In this document: positions 44,547 through 57,821 of the stretch, one piece after another | Layout: each line of letters begins with the position of its first letter | Numbering within the stretch: the stretch's first letter is position 1 | Source of the DNA: Rhabditophanes sp. KR3021 | Taxonomy: Eukaryota > Nematoda > Chromadorea > Rhabditida > Alloionematidae | Assembly (NCBI GenBank): GCA_963281155.1 | Contig: CAUJLY010000002.1 | Span: forward strand, 6,944,001 to 7,008,000 | DNA: 64,000 nt | Direction of reading: 5' to 3' | Notes under the pieces: generated by a model | Databases searched by the model: none | Seen by the model: only the letters and a program-made list of their open reading frames with translations | What the model was told of the DNA's origin: nothing | Made by a program: the position numbers and the translations under genes

Positions 44547-47500
44547 TTAATCTCCAGCCGCAATTTTATGTTTGCCCCATGCATGGAAACACTTCGTGAA
44601 TCTTTTAGATTCAAGACCTTTGATGGCAGCCATTAACTTTCGTGGTTTTTCAGGATTACGCATCTGAGCTTGGGCAATGTAGACACTAACAGCACCATAC
44701 GTCAGCTTTGTTTCGACTTGAGAAGCATTTGCCCCAACCCACAGATACACTATTTCTCCATTATCCAACACCATGATGTCATTATCATCCAAATCATCCT
44801 GACAAAAGTCCATCGTTTTTTCGGAAACTTGGAAAAATCCTTTTTCATTCGAGCATCTGAACAGACGCGTGTATTGGTGAAACTCAGCATCTGTTTCATA
44901 TTTCTTTTTCTTACCCATAGCTGTCCAGAATGGTTCGGGCTCGTGGCCTTCAGTAATAACTTCGATAGGGAACGAACTGTCCTTGTTGATTAGATCCTCA
45001 GCTACTGATTTGACGTATTGATGGTAATAAGAGTCAGATTTTGAACCTAGCCAAACATACACTTTTCCTTCATTTCCGTCATCATCAATGACTTTAAACG
45101 GTACTCGTAAAATGAAGCAAAACCCTGAATTAAGGTTTTTGGAGGCACAATCAATTTGGATGGTTCTGGTACAAAGAGATGACCCATTTGCACGCATGCT
45201 AAATAATTCAGGCCATTTCATGCCTAGGTTCATGGACAAATTTCTTCTGCCTCGTCTGATAAGGAACTTTCTCTTGAAATGAGACAGGAATTTGGCATTC
45301 TCCTGTTGTTGATACATCCTGATGACCTCCAACTTGTCTTTAAACAAACTTTCGAACTTCTTTTGCAATGAAAAGGTAAATTGAAGCCAACCCATATTTC
45401 CTGCATCACGTCCTTGCCAAAAGTAAACTACGCACTTGAAATCACTTGGCTTTTTGCGTTCCGATAGCTGGGAAGAAACCATACTTTCGTCATCCGAACC
45501 TTGCTCGCTCTCATCTTCATACTCACTATCTTCTTCAGAAATAAAATAGCGGCAGAGAAATACATAACAATCATTTGTGTAGAAAGTTCCAAACTCATGG
45601 CCAGGCAACTTGACGAATTTTCGATTCTCTAGAACAAATGGTTCTATCAACTCCAGATCTTCATTGCACTCCTCAAACATGGCATCAGCTTCCTCATGAG
45701 GGACTTCGGGAGCTCTTGGGGCAAAGAATGAACTGAGGTCTGTTTTGATCTTGTCTCTTTCCATGATCACTTTTAGGTCGGCTCCCCGTCGTTGTACAGA
45801 TTCAGCAGTTCGAGTAAAATCAGCAGGCACTATATCATTCCAACCCTTGAATTTGCTTCTAAACAGGCAGCTTTCTTCGTTTTCTAATTCTTTTGTGATC
45901 AAAGAATAGTCGGGTCTTTCGAAAACAGTGTGGATTTCCTTAGAAATCTTGAAACCAGCCATTTTTGTCAATCTGTTCGCTTTTTTACCGATCCACAAGA
46001 ACACTTCTGAATAAGTATCCAGAACATAGACGCATTTAGTATCCAACATCCTCTGCTCACAAATTCCATCTTTCAACTCGATTTGTGGAATCTCCAGGAA
46101 ACCCATACCGATCTGAATCTGATACAACTTTTTTCTAGGCGGTTCTTGATCCATCAACACGTTCTCGACAATTGGTTCATCCGGAGCCTGCCTTGACCCA
46201 TGCAAAGCAAGCCAAAATTCTTCGGGTGTTTTCAATTGATTGCAAGTTTCAATGTCTGCGTCTCCCTTTCTTTCTCTACTGTTAATAGTAACAGCAAACA
46301 GTCGGACTTTATTTGAAACAGTAATCCTCGACCTAAACCCACTCCAAATCCACAACGTCTTCTGCCCATCAAGCAAATAAACAAACCTGGGATCCAAACT
46401 CTCGTAACAACAAGGTACAGGTTCCAAATCAACACAAGTCCCATTAACTGTAGCTCTGTATAATCTATTGACCCAACTTGTTTTTTCAACATTGTAGAAG
46501 CCAGAGATGGTACGGGCACCTTCGACGTACGTAATTTCGTATTCGAAGACTTTCAAAAACTCATCACTCTCATCATTCATTTCCTCTCGTTGAGTACGAC
46601 AGGAAGCGTTCAGGTAGTTGCGGAGATTGACAGCATGCACAGCTGCACACATTCCTTTGTCGAGAGTCGTTTTTTCACCGATCCAGTAGTAGATTTCGTG
46701 GGACAGTTGGCCGGTGGGTTCTTTGGTTGTTTTGAGGACAAGGTAACTGTCGGCGTCATAGAATTGGCCATATAATTGAGGTTCGAGGAGGGCTGGGTAG
46801 AAGTTTTGAATTTCCCATATCCATAAGTCTTCATACTGACCAATGTCGTCATCGAACACTTCTGAATAATCAAGCTTAGGTTTTTGTTTCTCGATTTTGT
46901 CCTTCCACGACATACTTTTGTTTCCATTGTATAGTTCTTCTTCATCGATAGATTCCTCACGTGCTCCCGCGATCTTCGACATCCCTTGAATAACCTTAGA
47001 AGCATCTCCAGCATCTGCCTGATGCCGTCTTCTTTTGATAAAATCCTTTTTCCTCGCAACCGGATCTTTGGCTAATGAGCTGGCAATTGAATTAACTGAA
47101 GAAGTAGCACTCATTCCCGCTAAATTAATTTGATTTTGCAGGGAAAAATCCACATTGTAATATTGTAGCTTGGACCTTTCTGAAGGTTTAGGGGGCATCA
47201 CCAAATTTTCATTATTATGCAGGTCCAACTCTTTTAGATCCGGCAATAAATAGATAGTATCTGGCAAGGTGATCAGATTGTTGTTGTCTAGTTTCAGTTT
47301 TGCCAATTTGACACATCTGCATACTCCTTCGGGAATCAACTCAAGTCTATTATAACTGAGGAATAGGACTTTTAGTTGAAGTAACTTCCCGATTGAAGGC
47401 GGCAACCCAGAGAACGTCAGAACATTGAAACTAGCGTAGATCCTTTGCAACTTCGACATTTTTGTGATATTTTCAGGCAATGAAGTCAACTCATTTCCTG

Positions 47501-48368
47501 ATAAATCTATGACCTCTATTCCACTCCATGAACTTTCGGGAATGGTAAAATTTCCTATCTTGTTGAAACTTAAGTCACATTTTCTCAATTTACCCATCCC
47601 AAAAAGACCTTCCGGAATGGCAGTCAACAGATTGTGGGAAAGATCCAAATCCGTAATATTCATGCACTCATCGCAATTCAGACTCAAATTAGTCAATGAT
47701 CGATTCGTATTCTTCAAAGACAAGACACGTAAATTTTTCATGGCATCATTTAACGTAAAATGGAAGCTTTTCAATGGATTGTTGGCCAAAGATAATGTCT
47801 GCAACAACTGAAGGCGTCGTAATTGCGTAGGCACTTGTTCCAATTTGTTATCCGACAAGTCAAGATGCAACAAATCAAGCATGTTGTTAAAAACCATGGG
47901 CGGAATGTTACTGATGTTGTTTTTGGCTAGATTCAGTACTATGGCACATTTAGCATACTCCAGGTTGGCAGGCACCTCTTTTAACTGATTGTGGGAAAAG
48001 TCGATGATGGTGAGGTCTTTCATGCGGAATATGTCTGTAGGAATGCCGGAGACTTTGATGTTGTTGTGGCGGACGATGACACTCCTCAGACGAGGTAGGT
48101 CACTTAATTCGCCGTGCACATTCGTCAAGTTGTTGCGAGCCATTTGAAGGTGTTCTAGGTTCGACATGCGCGACAACTCATCTGGCACTCTTTCTAATTT
48201 GGCTCTGTTTAACTTTAACCATGTCGCTTGGGTCATTTGCTCGAGTTCGCCCGGAAACCGGTCAGCCTGAAATAATATTAGAATGGTTCAACGTTAGGTG
48301 TATCTTACCGAAAAATCATTCCTTGACAAGTCAAAACCTTTGACAAATTGCAGTACTCCCGTACTCAT
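44547..48368 (-). CDS. fli-1: Flightless-I (LRR plus gelsolin repeats)
   Basis: Two exons: 48309-48368 (20 codons) and 44547-48266; 1,259 residues, near the usual ~1,260-1,270. The N-terminus GVLQFVKGFDLSRNDFS and the following WLKLNRAKLERVP match the family. About 15 leucine-rich repeats occupy residues 1-370 (ending LVMPPKPS), then a linker, then gelsolin-like repeats from about 480 (LWIWEIQNFYP, DSYLVLKT, YYWIGEKT; later VYVLDTYSEVFLWIGKKA, CYVFLCRY, VYFWQGRDAGNMGW). An acidic SEEDSEYEDESEQGSDDES insert lies near 915. Flightless-I binds actin and Ras- and nuclear-receptor-linked partners; the LRRs mediate partner binding. The intact frame and length give high confidence. Confidence 0.95.
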
Positions 48369-51300
48369 GTCTTTCTTACTTTAGGCAATTTTAAATAATT
48401 TAAATAAATAGCAAAATTGGTACTCCAAATATGTAGTCTTTCTAAAGTTCTTGCCCCGACAGTCGAATAAATATATTCAACCAAGGAACATCAAGAAACT
48501 AAAAGGTCAAAAAATGATAAATTAAGTTGCAACAAATAAAATCAATCAAAGACAATAAAACGACCCCTCAACTACTAAAAATGAACTGATTATGTTCTGA
48601 AAAAAAGATCAAATAATGTTAAATATAGACAGGTGGCAACTACCAAAATGAATAATAAGGATCTCCATTAACATGTCATATCTTTGAACCGACTAAAATA
48701 GGAGCCAAAACAAGTTGGAAAGATGACGCCCTGTTAACATAAAGTTTGTATACTTTTTTTGTGTTGAGCAAGCTGGGCAATGTGTGTCGTTTAGTATGTT
48801 GATCAGTTTTGCAGTGTGGTGAGTAAACTATTAAGCTAGGTTCATCTTGCTAGATTTAGTACTAACTTTACTTTTGATGAAGGGATATTTGGAAAGTTGA
48901 CCAGACTCAAAAAATGGACTGACTTGTGGAAATATCATATCGAGGCACACTCAAACAAAAGTTGTTGAATAGTTTATGTGGTTGTGTTGGAAGTTTAAGA
49001 AAAAAGGCACCAAAAGATAAATGATAGAGTGTAACAAGTGATACTTGTTATTTTTCCTAAACATAATATTATCCCTTTTTTTAGTTGTTGTTGAAATATG
49101 TATATCATTTAGAATTGGCCATAAAAATGAAGAATAATTTGAGTATAGAGATGTTTATTTTTTGTGATACCTCTAATCAAATAAATAATTTGTCTGAAAG
49201 TTGGGAGGAGAAAGTGATATAAAAAGACTGGTAACATCTCAACTTAATGATGATCACCACTGCTGTTAAACAACATTTAGAGAAGACTTTTTTTATACTT
49301 CGAATAAATGAAAAATGTATATTGAATTGCAAGTTTAAAAAGAGACATATACTTAGTAGGGTTTTCTTTTGTACACAACATAAATTGGTAACATTAATTT
49401 TCCCTTGAACAATAAATTAATCGAATAAATGAAAGAGATTATGTGTATATAATAAATATAAATGATTATTATACAGTTATGCAATATATAATCTAACACA
49501 GACACAACATTTAGCCTCATCCTGCGCCTTCTGTAAAAGATAAAGGGGGTGATGAAGTTAAGATAAAAGGTTCGATTTATTAGAATGTAGTAAGGAGGGA
49601 GGCATAATACACAGTGATTTCAAGAACATTCATTCGTTATTGATGCACTTACATATTATTCAATTGATTTTGATAATTATGTGTGGAAAGATTGATATAC
49701 TAATGATATTTAGAATGTTTTTATTTGATTTCATTTGCTGTTGTGGTGGTGTTTTAAATGCCATTTAATTAAATACATATAATAACTTATGATAACCGGT
49801 GTCTGTAGGCAATAAAATCACTTAAGGTAGATCTATAAAAAAGTATAATGGCGCAGATCAACTAAAATCAGTCTAAAAAATTAATACCCTGGAACAGATG
49901 TTTAATAATGACTTAATACCATAACGCAATGACTGCATATTTCATAACACCCGTACTAGGTCTTGAAATTAAAATAACAAAGATAAGAATAGCTCTGACT
50001 ATTTAATGGTGATATGATATTTAGATGGTGCGAGAATGACAAAAAATTATATAAACAAAACAAATTTTCTTGTTTCTTATCATAAAATTTTATATGGAGA
50101 TGGTTGTAATAAAAAAATGTAAAGATTCGTCTCAAATTAAAGGATGTTTGTGGGTAGAGGTGTAAAAGGAAATTGTCATCATTTGTTCGATTTTGTATCT
50201 CTTAGAGATACCAATCAAAAATCAAATTTGAGCTCATAAAAAATAGGTGTTTATAATTTTTACTAAAGGAAATTAAATACTCGACACGATAAAATTGTTT
50301 GTTCTTTGAAGTGTGGACAAAATGTTTTGGAAAAGCTGCAGCAGCTGCTTATTTCAATATCAAATAAAAATTGGCCTCAATAAATCAAAGTGGTCAATTT
50401 ACCAAAAAGTACTAAATCAAGCAGTTTAAGATTTATCATTCATGTGTTAAGTCGTCTGCGCACACAAAAAAATTTACATCATCATCTACGAAAATGAAGA
50501 GTCTTAGTCAACGATAAGGAACGTTATATTAGTGGATTATTTATTTTATGATTTCCATGCACAATTAACAACAAAAAATAATTATTTATAGAAAGATGAT
50601 GTTATTTACAAAAAAAATAATTATATCGTTTACAAAAAAATAATTATGTTATTTACAAAAATGATTAATATTTACAACACAAGAATAATCCTTGTTTATT
50701 TAATAATTTATTTGCCCTTTAAAGCAAGCTTTCTAAGAATTATATACAAAACATTATGATGTTGTTGGCTGAAAATATGTGGATGCAAATAAAAGCACTT
50801 CTATTTGATATTTAAATTCCCATTCTTTGTATGCATGATCACAAATTGTTATTAGAGGTTTTTAGTGTGGACAGTGAATTTATTGGTAGCTGATAAAATA
50901 CTTAAAATTCCATTTGGATTGGTCTTGTTTGGTGTCTGATGGGATCTGTTTCGAATTATTAAAGAAAATTCGAAAGGAAGATGTTCTTTTTTGTGCAAAG
51001 TTAATTTGATGACACATATTGTTTGTGTGCAGCTTCAACCCGAATATTTCTTTAGCTTCAAATCATTTTCAAATTTAGTAACATTTTTGATACACCAGAG
51101 AGAAAAAGCGCTCTGTTGCGTCATTAATGTACCTACGTAGAAATATATATATTAGCAAGACGACAAACCTTCAATCAACTTGTTTTGAAGGTGTTTTTTA
51201 ACCATTGCCCCCACTTCATTTGAATTGGCTCAAAAAATGATAAAGAAGCAACAATTTGACGAGACAAGGATCTGCGCACTCGCAATCTGTCCTAACGAGT

Positions 51301-52935
51301 TCCATAAAAAGAGTAAACTAACAGGCAATAACGTTTCTGACCCCAAATGCTTGACATAATGAAGGAGACCGTTGACGAGTACACAATATATTTGAAGATA
51401 AACTATAGACGTCAAAACTTGATTCAATCTTTAAAAGCTTTGTTGCGATTTTGATCAACTTGTCGTAGTTATAGTTTACCTCAATCGTACAGAAAAAAGG
51501 TTGAGTCAAGTGAGATTTGGTTTTTTTGGTCTCTTTCTATAGTTTCATATGTGTACAAATAATAAGTAGTTATGTTTTTTAGGATATTCTTTTGAGGGAT
51601 GTCTTCTTAATCTCAAAAAATAAAGAGTCAAAAAGAAACTGCATTTAAAAAATGGCCTTTAAATTAATACTCTAAATTAATGAGGGTAAATAAAGCAAAC
51701 TGTATCGAGTCTCGCATCCAATTGACAAACATCTGTGGGGGTGAATTTTGCTTTTTACAATAATTCATTAAAACTCATTATTAAAGGAGTCTCATATTTC
51801 ATTTACTATATGATTGACTCATTCTATTGTCTTCAATATTTAACCAAATATATCTCGTATTCTTAGCTTTATTGGATTAAAGAGCTGCAAGTCTAAACAA
51901 AAGATTGTTGTGTTTTGGGGAATACTCTAGCAAAAAGCAGTAACTATATAAAAGCTTTCTCCACATAGCTTCATAATTTAACTCCCAGTCTATTCTTTAT
52001 TCTGATTGCAGACGTCTCTCAAATCGTTTTACACACACTACCAATATACATTTCTTAATATTCAGACTACACTTGTATTGGTTACTCTTAACGTCAAAGT
52101 TTGAACCTTTTTATTTTATTAATTGCTTATTCCCCCAAGGGTGAAAATTTGTATTATCTCCAACAAAAACTTGACAACAATAAAGAAACAATAATTTGTT
52201 GATATTTATTGACATTAACTATTTTCGCAAATCATATTTCAACTAATAAAAGACTACACTTTAAAAAAATGAAATTGCCAGAAGCTATACGTCTGTTATC
52301 TTTTACAAACGATGTTGTCTCCATTAAATAGAATACATCCTTACAACAACTCTTTATAGCTAGAGTTACTACTTTTTACGTCATTACATATCACCCAAAC
52401 TTCCTCCTCTTGCCTTCTTTTTTATGCTAAAACTTTTGACAAATGCAAACATCATCTCCGGACAACACATAAATATTAAACGAATTGATAAGCTTCTGGT
52501 TTAAACTTTTCATTTTCTGTCTCATTTTTCACATTAATTTGATTTTTGATTCACTTTCTTCACACTTATCATATAGTATTGTATATCATTTGATTCTTCA
52601 AATCATTCCAATCTACAAAAAGATAGTTCATTTCGAAAAAGCATTTAATTCGAAGTACCTTTTAATGCACTCAACAAATTGGATATTCTATTCCACATTA
52701 AACAATTTGATGAGATTCTTTCGGATCTTCTTTTATTAATAATCACTCGCATCTGTCGTTTATTGTTGTCAAAGATGTGCCTAATTCTAATAATGATCTA
52801 ATTAAGTGTTCTTTGTATAAAAAATAGTATGATTTTAATTAGTATACTTTTAGTGTATTTAACGGGTAGTGTCTTCGTTACCAATAGTCAACTAGCCACA
52901 ATTATTAAATAAGTTTGCATATAAGATTGTTGAGG
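48369..52935. other. 4.6 kb AT-rich intergenic DNA
   Basis: The largest gene-free stretch. A short tandem array of ATTTACAAAAAAATAATTATGTT-like units lies at about 50570-50670. A GC-richer island at about 51180-51500 has weakly protein-like minus-strand frames in two phases (51230-51427, 51318-51509), perhaps an old gene relic, but there is no start, splice context or domain. Nothing else seen. Confidence 0.4.
50565..50670. repeat. short AT-rich tandem repeat
   Basis: Three to four imperfect copies of a ~26-nt unit (GTTATTTACAAAAAAATAATTAT). Confidence 0.5.
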
Positions 52936-53891
52936 ATGGCTCCAATGACTGGATTTTTGAAGGCACAGGGGGAGACTACTGTTGCTACTAATGGGGAAGA
53001 TACTGTTGACAAGGCTACGACTGCTGAAGAGGGGGAAAGTAATGTTATGATGTTTACGGCAAAGGATTATGATACTGAGTTTGATGCTGCTGCTTATCTT
53101 AAATTCTATTATTCCGAGTAGGTTAATTCATTGCGTCTATTATAAATCGAAATTGTAGCGAAGCCATGCAATCCGGAACAAGATTGTCACTCTTTGCCCT
53201 CCCGATGTTTGCTCATATTATCAAAGATTCCCTTCCAGATCCAAAGGACAGGCAGTCGTTTATTGATGTCGGCAGTGGACCAACTGTTTACTCGGCTTTG
53301 TGCTTCCGGGATGTGGTTGAGCGAATTTACTTGACTGATTACGTTGACCACAGTCTTGAAATTCTAGATTCTTGGGTCAATCAAAGGGATGACTTTAACT
53401 GGGAGTCCGTTATAAAGATAATCACGAGAACTGAAGGAGCAATGCCTCCAAATAAAGCAACTCTCAAGCAAGTCGAAGACGATGCTAGAAAATGTGTCCA
53501 AAAAGGAGGTATCTTGAGGGCTGATGTCCACACAAAAGACATCTGCAATTGGGAAGAAAGTGGGTCCAAGGAAAGGGTATTCGACATCCTCTGCTCCGTC
53601 TTCTGCCTTGAATCAGCCTGTGAAACATACCAACAATACAAACAATGCATCCACCGGATGTCCAACTTAATCAGAAATGGAGGCAGACTCATCATCGGTT
53701 CAGTCATCGAAGAAAGACTTTACACGTCTGGAGTGTCGAAAAGTGGAAAATCAACCATCTTCTCCCTATTAAACTTGACTAGAGCTTTTATCATGGAGTG
53801 CTTAGAAGAAGCTGGTATGGACATGACAACTTTTAAGGAATATTGTCTAGAAAATCAAGGAGTATTATTTTTGATGGTTACAAAGAAATGA
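52936..53891 (+). CDS. NNMT/PNMT/TEMT-family small-molecule N-methyltransferase
   Basis: Two exons: 52936-53117 and 53159-53891, 304 residues. Transfers methyl from S-adenosylmethionine to an amine such as nicotinamide. The N-terminus MFTAKDYDTEFDAAAYLKFYY, the SAM-binding motif DVGSGPTVYSAL near residue 100, the acidic TDYVDHSLEIL strand end, DILCSVFCLE and the late GGRLIIGSVIEERLY all follow the family order. The ~45 residues before the methyltransferase core are Thr/Glu-rich and poorly conserved. Donor GA|GTAGGT, acceptor AATTGTAG. The gene is convergent with the E2 gene; their stops are about 85 nt apart. Confidence 0.85.
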
Positions 53892-53975
53892 GGTCTTTAT
53901 TGAAAATTGTATTAGGTTTTAAAAAAATAAATGGTCTTTGTAATTTATGTACGTCATTAAATGTTATTCTTCCAT

Positions 53976-54837
53976 TCAATTTAAATCGGCCCCACCATTT
54001 TCTCTTTCTTCATTTTGGGCTCTTCCATCCCTTTCTTTTTTTTCGCGTTCCGCAGTGGCGCCACTTTCTCTTCGTTCGTACCGATCACTTTCGCCTTTTT
54101 GTTGCTCCCCAACCGCGGCCAATCTCATCTTCTCGGCGTAACTTCTTTTGATCCCATCGATGACGTTTTCGAGTTCGGAATCGTCCTCTTTCCCAAATAT
54201 TTGCTCTTCCACATCAGACACATTCAGATCCTCTAAAACATTTCCCTTGTACTTCTTCAACAAATCCTTCTCCATGTGTGTCAACTCCTGCTGGAGGTAC
54301 ATTGAATCCCTAACACATTCCTTAACTTTAACAATGTAAGCCTCTCGATTTGTTTCGTAAAGATTAGCAGCTTCCGCATTAGCGGGAGAAGCGCAATTGG
54401 GAGTATCGAGCAGAGATTGAAGTGAGGTCAGGAGAGATGTGATGGTGTAAGAAGGAAGCCATCTTTTTTGAAGGATATCCAAGCAGATTGCACCTTAATG
54501 GAAATGTTTATTTGAATTCAAATATCGTTTCTTACCTCTGTTGGGTTTGTCGTAGATATTTGGATGGAATATCTTGGTGATGAATTTTAAATTGGGAGGA
54601 CTGTTTGGGTATTCCTCCGTGAATTCCATCGAAAGACGAAAAATGCCGTCCTCGAAGATAGTGTCTCTAGGGCCAAGTAGTACGCAATTCCATGACATGA
54701 AATTGTCGGGTTTGGGCTCGGCGTCAATGCCTGGCGGTGGGTCGCTCTAAACATAAATAGATTACTTGGTTGGGCGTTAAAATTACCTTCAATTGACGAA
54801 AGTCATTCATCATGCGACGTCTGGCGTGGGTACTCAT
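53976..54837 (-). CDS. RAD6/UBE2A-like ubiquitin-conjugating enzyme with charged C-terminal tail
   Basis: Three exons: 54787-54837, 54536-54746, 53976-54493; 259 residues. Accepts ubiquitin from E1 on its catalytic cysteine and acts with RING E3s, in RAD6 on histone H2B and in DNA damage tolerance. Starts [17 protein letters not shown] as in RAD6; [22 protein letters not shown], then the active-site block [12 protein letters not shown] (exon 3), [23 protein letters not shown]. The E2 core ends near residue 152. It is followed by about 105 extra residues rich in E, K and R (for example [13 protein letters not shown] and a repetitive RERE-type end), longer than the acidic tail of nematode UBC-1-type enzymes. 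Confidence 0.9.
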
Positions 54838-55214
54838 TTTTGATCTCGATAATTGAATAAGATATCAGATTTTACCAACCCTTTCTTTGCTTAGCAAGTA
54901 GAATAAAATATAATCAAAGCAACTAGAATACTTTTTGACGAAGGTGAATGAATAAATGTCCGTGAAATTGCCACCAAATTATGTACCTATCTAATGCGTG
55001 TTACCATGAAGATTCTAATTAATTTTCCAATAACAACAACTTTTGAATGCAAAACAAGCCATCAATCGTTTTGGGATTTTATTGCATACAAGTTGGTAAC
55101 GCGCTTACCTAGCTGATAATACGTGCCTATAGAAAAATAAATTTAATAAACAAATTTTGTGGTACCAAATTAATGTATGTAACTTTTATTTTCAGTATTA
55201 TTGGATCGAGGAAC
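54838..55214. promoter_or_regulatory. divergent region between E2 and SDHD genes
   Basis: 377 bp between two divergent starts. No clear TATA box. A TATTTTCAG acceptor lies at about 55188-55196 on the plus strand, just before the SDHD start. Confidence 0.4.
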
Positions 55215-55720
55215 ATGTCTTTGATTTCACGTTTTTCCTTTGCTGGCTCGAGAGCTTTGAAGATGTCCCCTGTTTTCTGTTCGATGAGATCAGCTACTAC
55301 AGCTGCTTCTGGAAAACTACCCCAATTCCAAGCTTTGTCTAATGAACCACTTCCTGTTAATAACCACCCAGCCAAGGAGTTTATGATTGAGAAGTACTTG
55401 ACTGTTGCTTTTATGCCTTTCATTCCAGCTGCTTATTATATCCATTCGCCAGCTATGGATTTTATACTTGCTCTTGGATGTTCTGCTCACGTTTATCTGT
55501 ATGTTTGGATATAATTTTGTTACTTATTAATCTATTTTCAAGTGGATGGCACATGGTAGCAACTGACTACGCTCGTCCCTTCCTCTATGGAAATGCTGCA
55601 GCCAAGGCGATGAGATTGACTCCAGTTCTCTTTGCAGTCATTTGCTTAGCTGGACTTTTGCACTTCAACTACAACGACGTCGGCTTGACCAAGGCTTTCG
55701 AAATGGTTTTTGCTCTCTAG
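55215..55720 (+). CDS. sdhd: succinate dehydrogenase cytochrome b small subunit, mitochondrial (CybS)
   Basis: Two exons: 55215-55498 and 55543-55720; 153 residues. Membrane anchor of complex II, binding ubiquinone and heme b. A Ser/Arg-rich presequence ([17 protein letters not shown]...) is followed by three hydrophobic segments: [39 protein letters not shown] and [23 protein letters not shown]. The [17 protein letters not shown] stretch holds the expected heme-ligand histidine and DY quinone-site residues; FNYNDVG is the family C-terminal signature. The start is the first ATG after the TATTTTCAG acceptor. Confidence 0.9.
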
Positions 55721-55857
55721 ATTTATATAATCACAATAAACCGATGAAAATTAGGTCTTTTAATTTTCTTTTATGAATTCAACAAAAATAATAAAATTTT
55801 ATTCATCAACTTCTAAATTATGTTAGTTAATCTATTATATTATTGCCAGTTAATCTA

Positions 55858-56932
55858 TTATATTATGTGTCTACTCGTTTTTGACATTGCTGTGGTAGAT
55901 ATACGGGCCGTTGTTGCAAATGAAGTTCGAAACAACTTCGCCTTTACTTTCAAGACAAAGTTCAAACAAATAGTGCGATGATTCTTGGATAGAAAAACAA
56001 AAAGTAATCCATTTAAAGTAGGGCACAAATTAAGTAAAACAACACAATAAGTTCCCACATATTTAATCTTAAAACCCATCATGATTGTTCCGAAATAAAA
56101 TAAAATTGGAGCAGCTGTCAAAATGATGGGAGCAATGGATTGAACTAATAAGATTATCATAAAATCTCGATTAAGTTTCTTAGTCTTGTCAGTTAGCTTT
56201 TCATTCTTCATGACGTGAAACCATTTGACGAATGCGATAAACAAGACAATCCAATTAATTAAGAAGTACAGAAGGTAACCAGCAAACGTCAGGTACAGAT
56301 TCGGATCGCTCTAAAGTAAAGGTGTAACTTATTACTTTAATATGGCTTAATTAACTTACCAGTTGTAAGACCAAACTTTTACCTTCAACCAACGATAGGT
56401 TTCTGTTGGAACCTAAATTTAATTCGTAATTGTATGCCACGTCTTCGGGCAAAGAAGGATCAAAACTAAGAAAAAGACAGACTCCGAGTATACCAGGAAT
56501 GATAAAATTAGCCAAAATTGCTCCGACGAAGTGTCTTTTGGTTAAAGAATATCTGTTGTGAGCATACAAGAATCGAAATAAAACCACAAACGTAATGATT
56601 CCAACATTCGCATAAGCAACATTCAATATAAAAGATATCGCAATTCTATAAGGATCAAATTTAAATTGATATAATTCATAATAATCAAAATAAATGACAA
56701 TAAAGTCATCGATTATTTGTAGTATTAATTTGAGCAAGATATTCAAGATCGCACTCACTATCCCATAACTGTATTGAAAATACAAAATACAATAATATCC
56801 ATTCAAATGCTCTTTGCCTTGACTCTTGGCAATAAGAGCAATAGCAATTGAATTAGTGACCAAAGTTGTTGCCAGCGAGGCAAATGAAATGTACCTGTGA
56901 TAAGAAACCATTTCATTAAAAAATGAACTCAT
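55858..56932 (-). CDS. 7TM serpentine receptor, str/srh-like
   Basis: Two exons: 56360-56932 and 55858-56310; 341 residues, phase 0 junction (CTG|GTAAGT). Seven hydrophobic segments are visible, including LATTLVTNSIAIALI (helix 1), YGIVSAILNILLKLIL, VAYANVGIITFVVLFRFLY and the strong LVQSIAPIILTAAPILFYFG block, where Q...P in helix 6 is typical of the str/srh group of nematode chemoreceptors. NLCPTLNGLLFVFLSKNHR ends helix 7. Probably chemosensory; ligand unknown. The 5' end is the first in-frame ATG. Confidence 0.8.
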
Positions 56933-57335
56933 CCAGACAAAATAAATGTTAAATAAAAATATTCTTAATTCTATCTAAGTCCTTCATTTATTAAATTATC
57001 CACAAAAGGTGGGATTTTGTGAGAGTCTACTATAGTTAATACTTACGAAACAAACAAAATAAATGAGCAATATCTTATTATCCATAATTTAATCCAAGTT
57101 TCTGTAATAAGGTGTTTTTTATGGAGTAGATGTGTGGTTAATTTTATTTTCAATTTTTGAACTTGTTTATCAGGAAAAAAGAGTGACAGGAACAATAATT
57201 AAATTAAGAAAATGAGTTAAACAATAATTTTAGTCAAAAGGTATAATTATACTGTTGACAACGACCATGTAAATTTCTTCCCTTTTTGATTGAATCAAAT
57301 CTGTGTTTTACATTTTAATAGAATTGTGAGGTTGT
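56933..57335. other. intergenic DNA
   Basis: AT-rich, nothing recognised. Confidence 0.5.
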
Positions 57336-57821
57336 TTAATAGACTCTTAATTTACATGCATCAAAGTGAGTACAAAATGTGAATATGGAAATTATGTCAA
57401 CATTTGAATGGATATTAAAGATACTTTTTTGGAAGATGAAGAAGGGCTTGAATGCTCCTAATGTGAGTAGTGCCGAAGCCACAAAAGTCCATTCCTTAGG
57501 AAGCATCGAACCAATGAAAAAAGGACTTCTGTATTTTTCAACTACGATCAAGTCTACGCTAACGCTGTGAAAGGTTGTGGAGTTGGGACTAAAAGCAACC
57601 ACCAAAAGCCTCCACACTTCAAACCTAATAGAGTCATTATCAATCCACACCCTATCACCTTCGCTCCGCTACCAACCGTCGTCTGTGTTTACTCCACGCA
57701 AAATTTCAGGCTCCACAAAAACCAATTCATCAACATTCGTCGGAAAAATGTAGAAAGAGGTAAAATCGACAGTAAATTTGCAGGCCATGAAAATACCGAA
57801 TAATTTTAATCTTCTCTCCAT
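57336..57821 (-). pseudogene. small membrane-protein gene with one in-frame stop
   Basis: From ATG 57821 one minus-strand frame runs 161 codons to TAA 57336, broken only by TAG at 57669-57671. The N-terminus MERRLKLFGIFMACKFTV resembles a signal anchor. After the stop the frame goes on through charged sequence (EGDRVWIDNDSIRFEVWRLL), a beta-like segment and a hydrophobic stretch (WTFVASALLTLGAF). A 24-nt GT...AG stretch spans the stop and would restore the frame, but it is shorter than any other intron here. A recently lost gene, a sequence error or readthrough are all possible. Family not recognised. Plus-strand frames here are discontinuous. Confidence 0.45.

Noticed and set aside
51230..51509. 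Minus-strand frames in a GC-richer island
   Set aside because: Two overlapping phases, non-ATG starts and no recognisable domain; at most an old relic.
57379..57803. Plus-strand frames opposite the membrane-protein gene
   Set aside because: They lie in two different frames, whereas the minus strand gives one frame over the whole stretch with a single stop.
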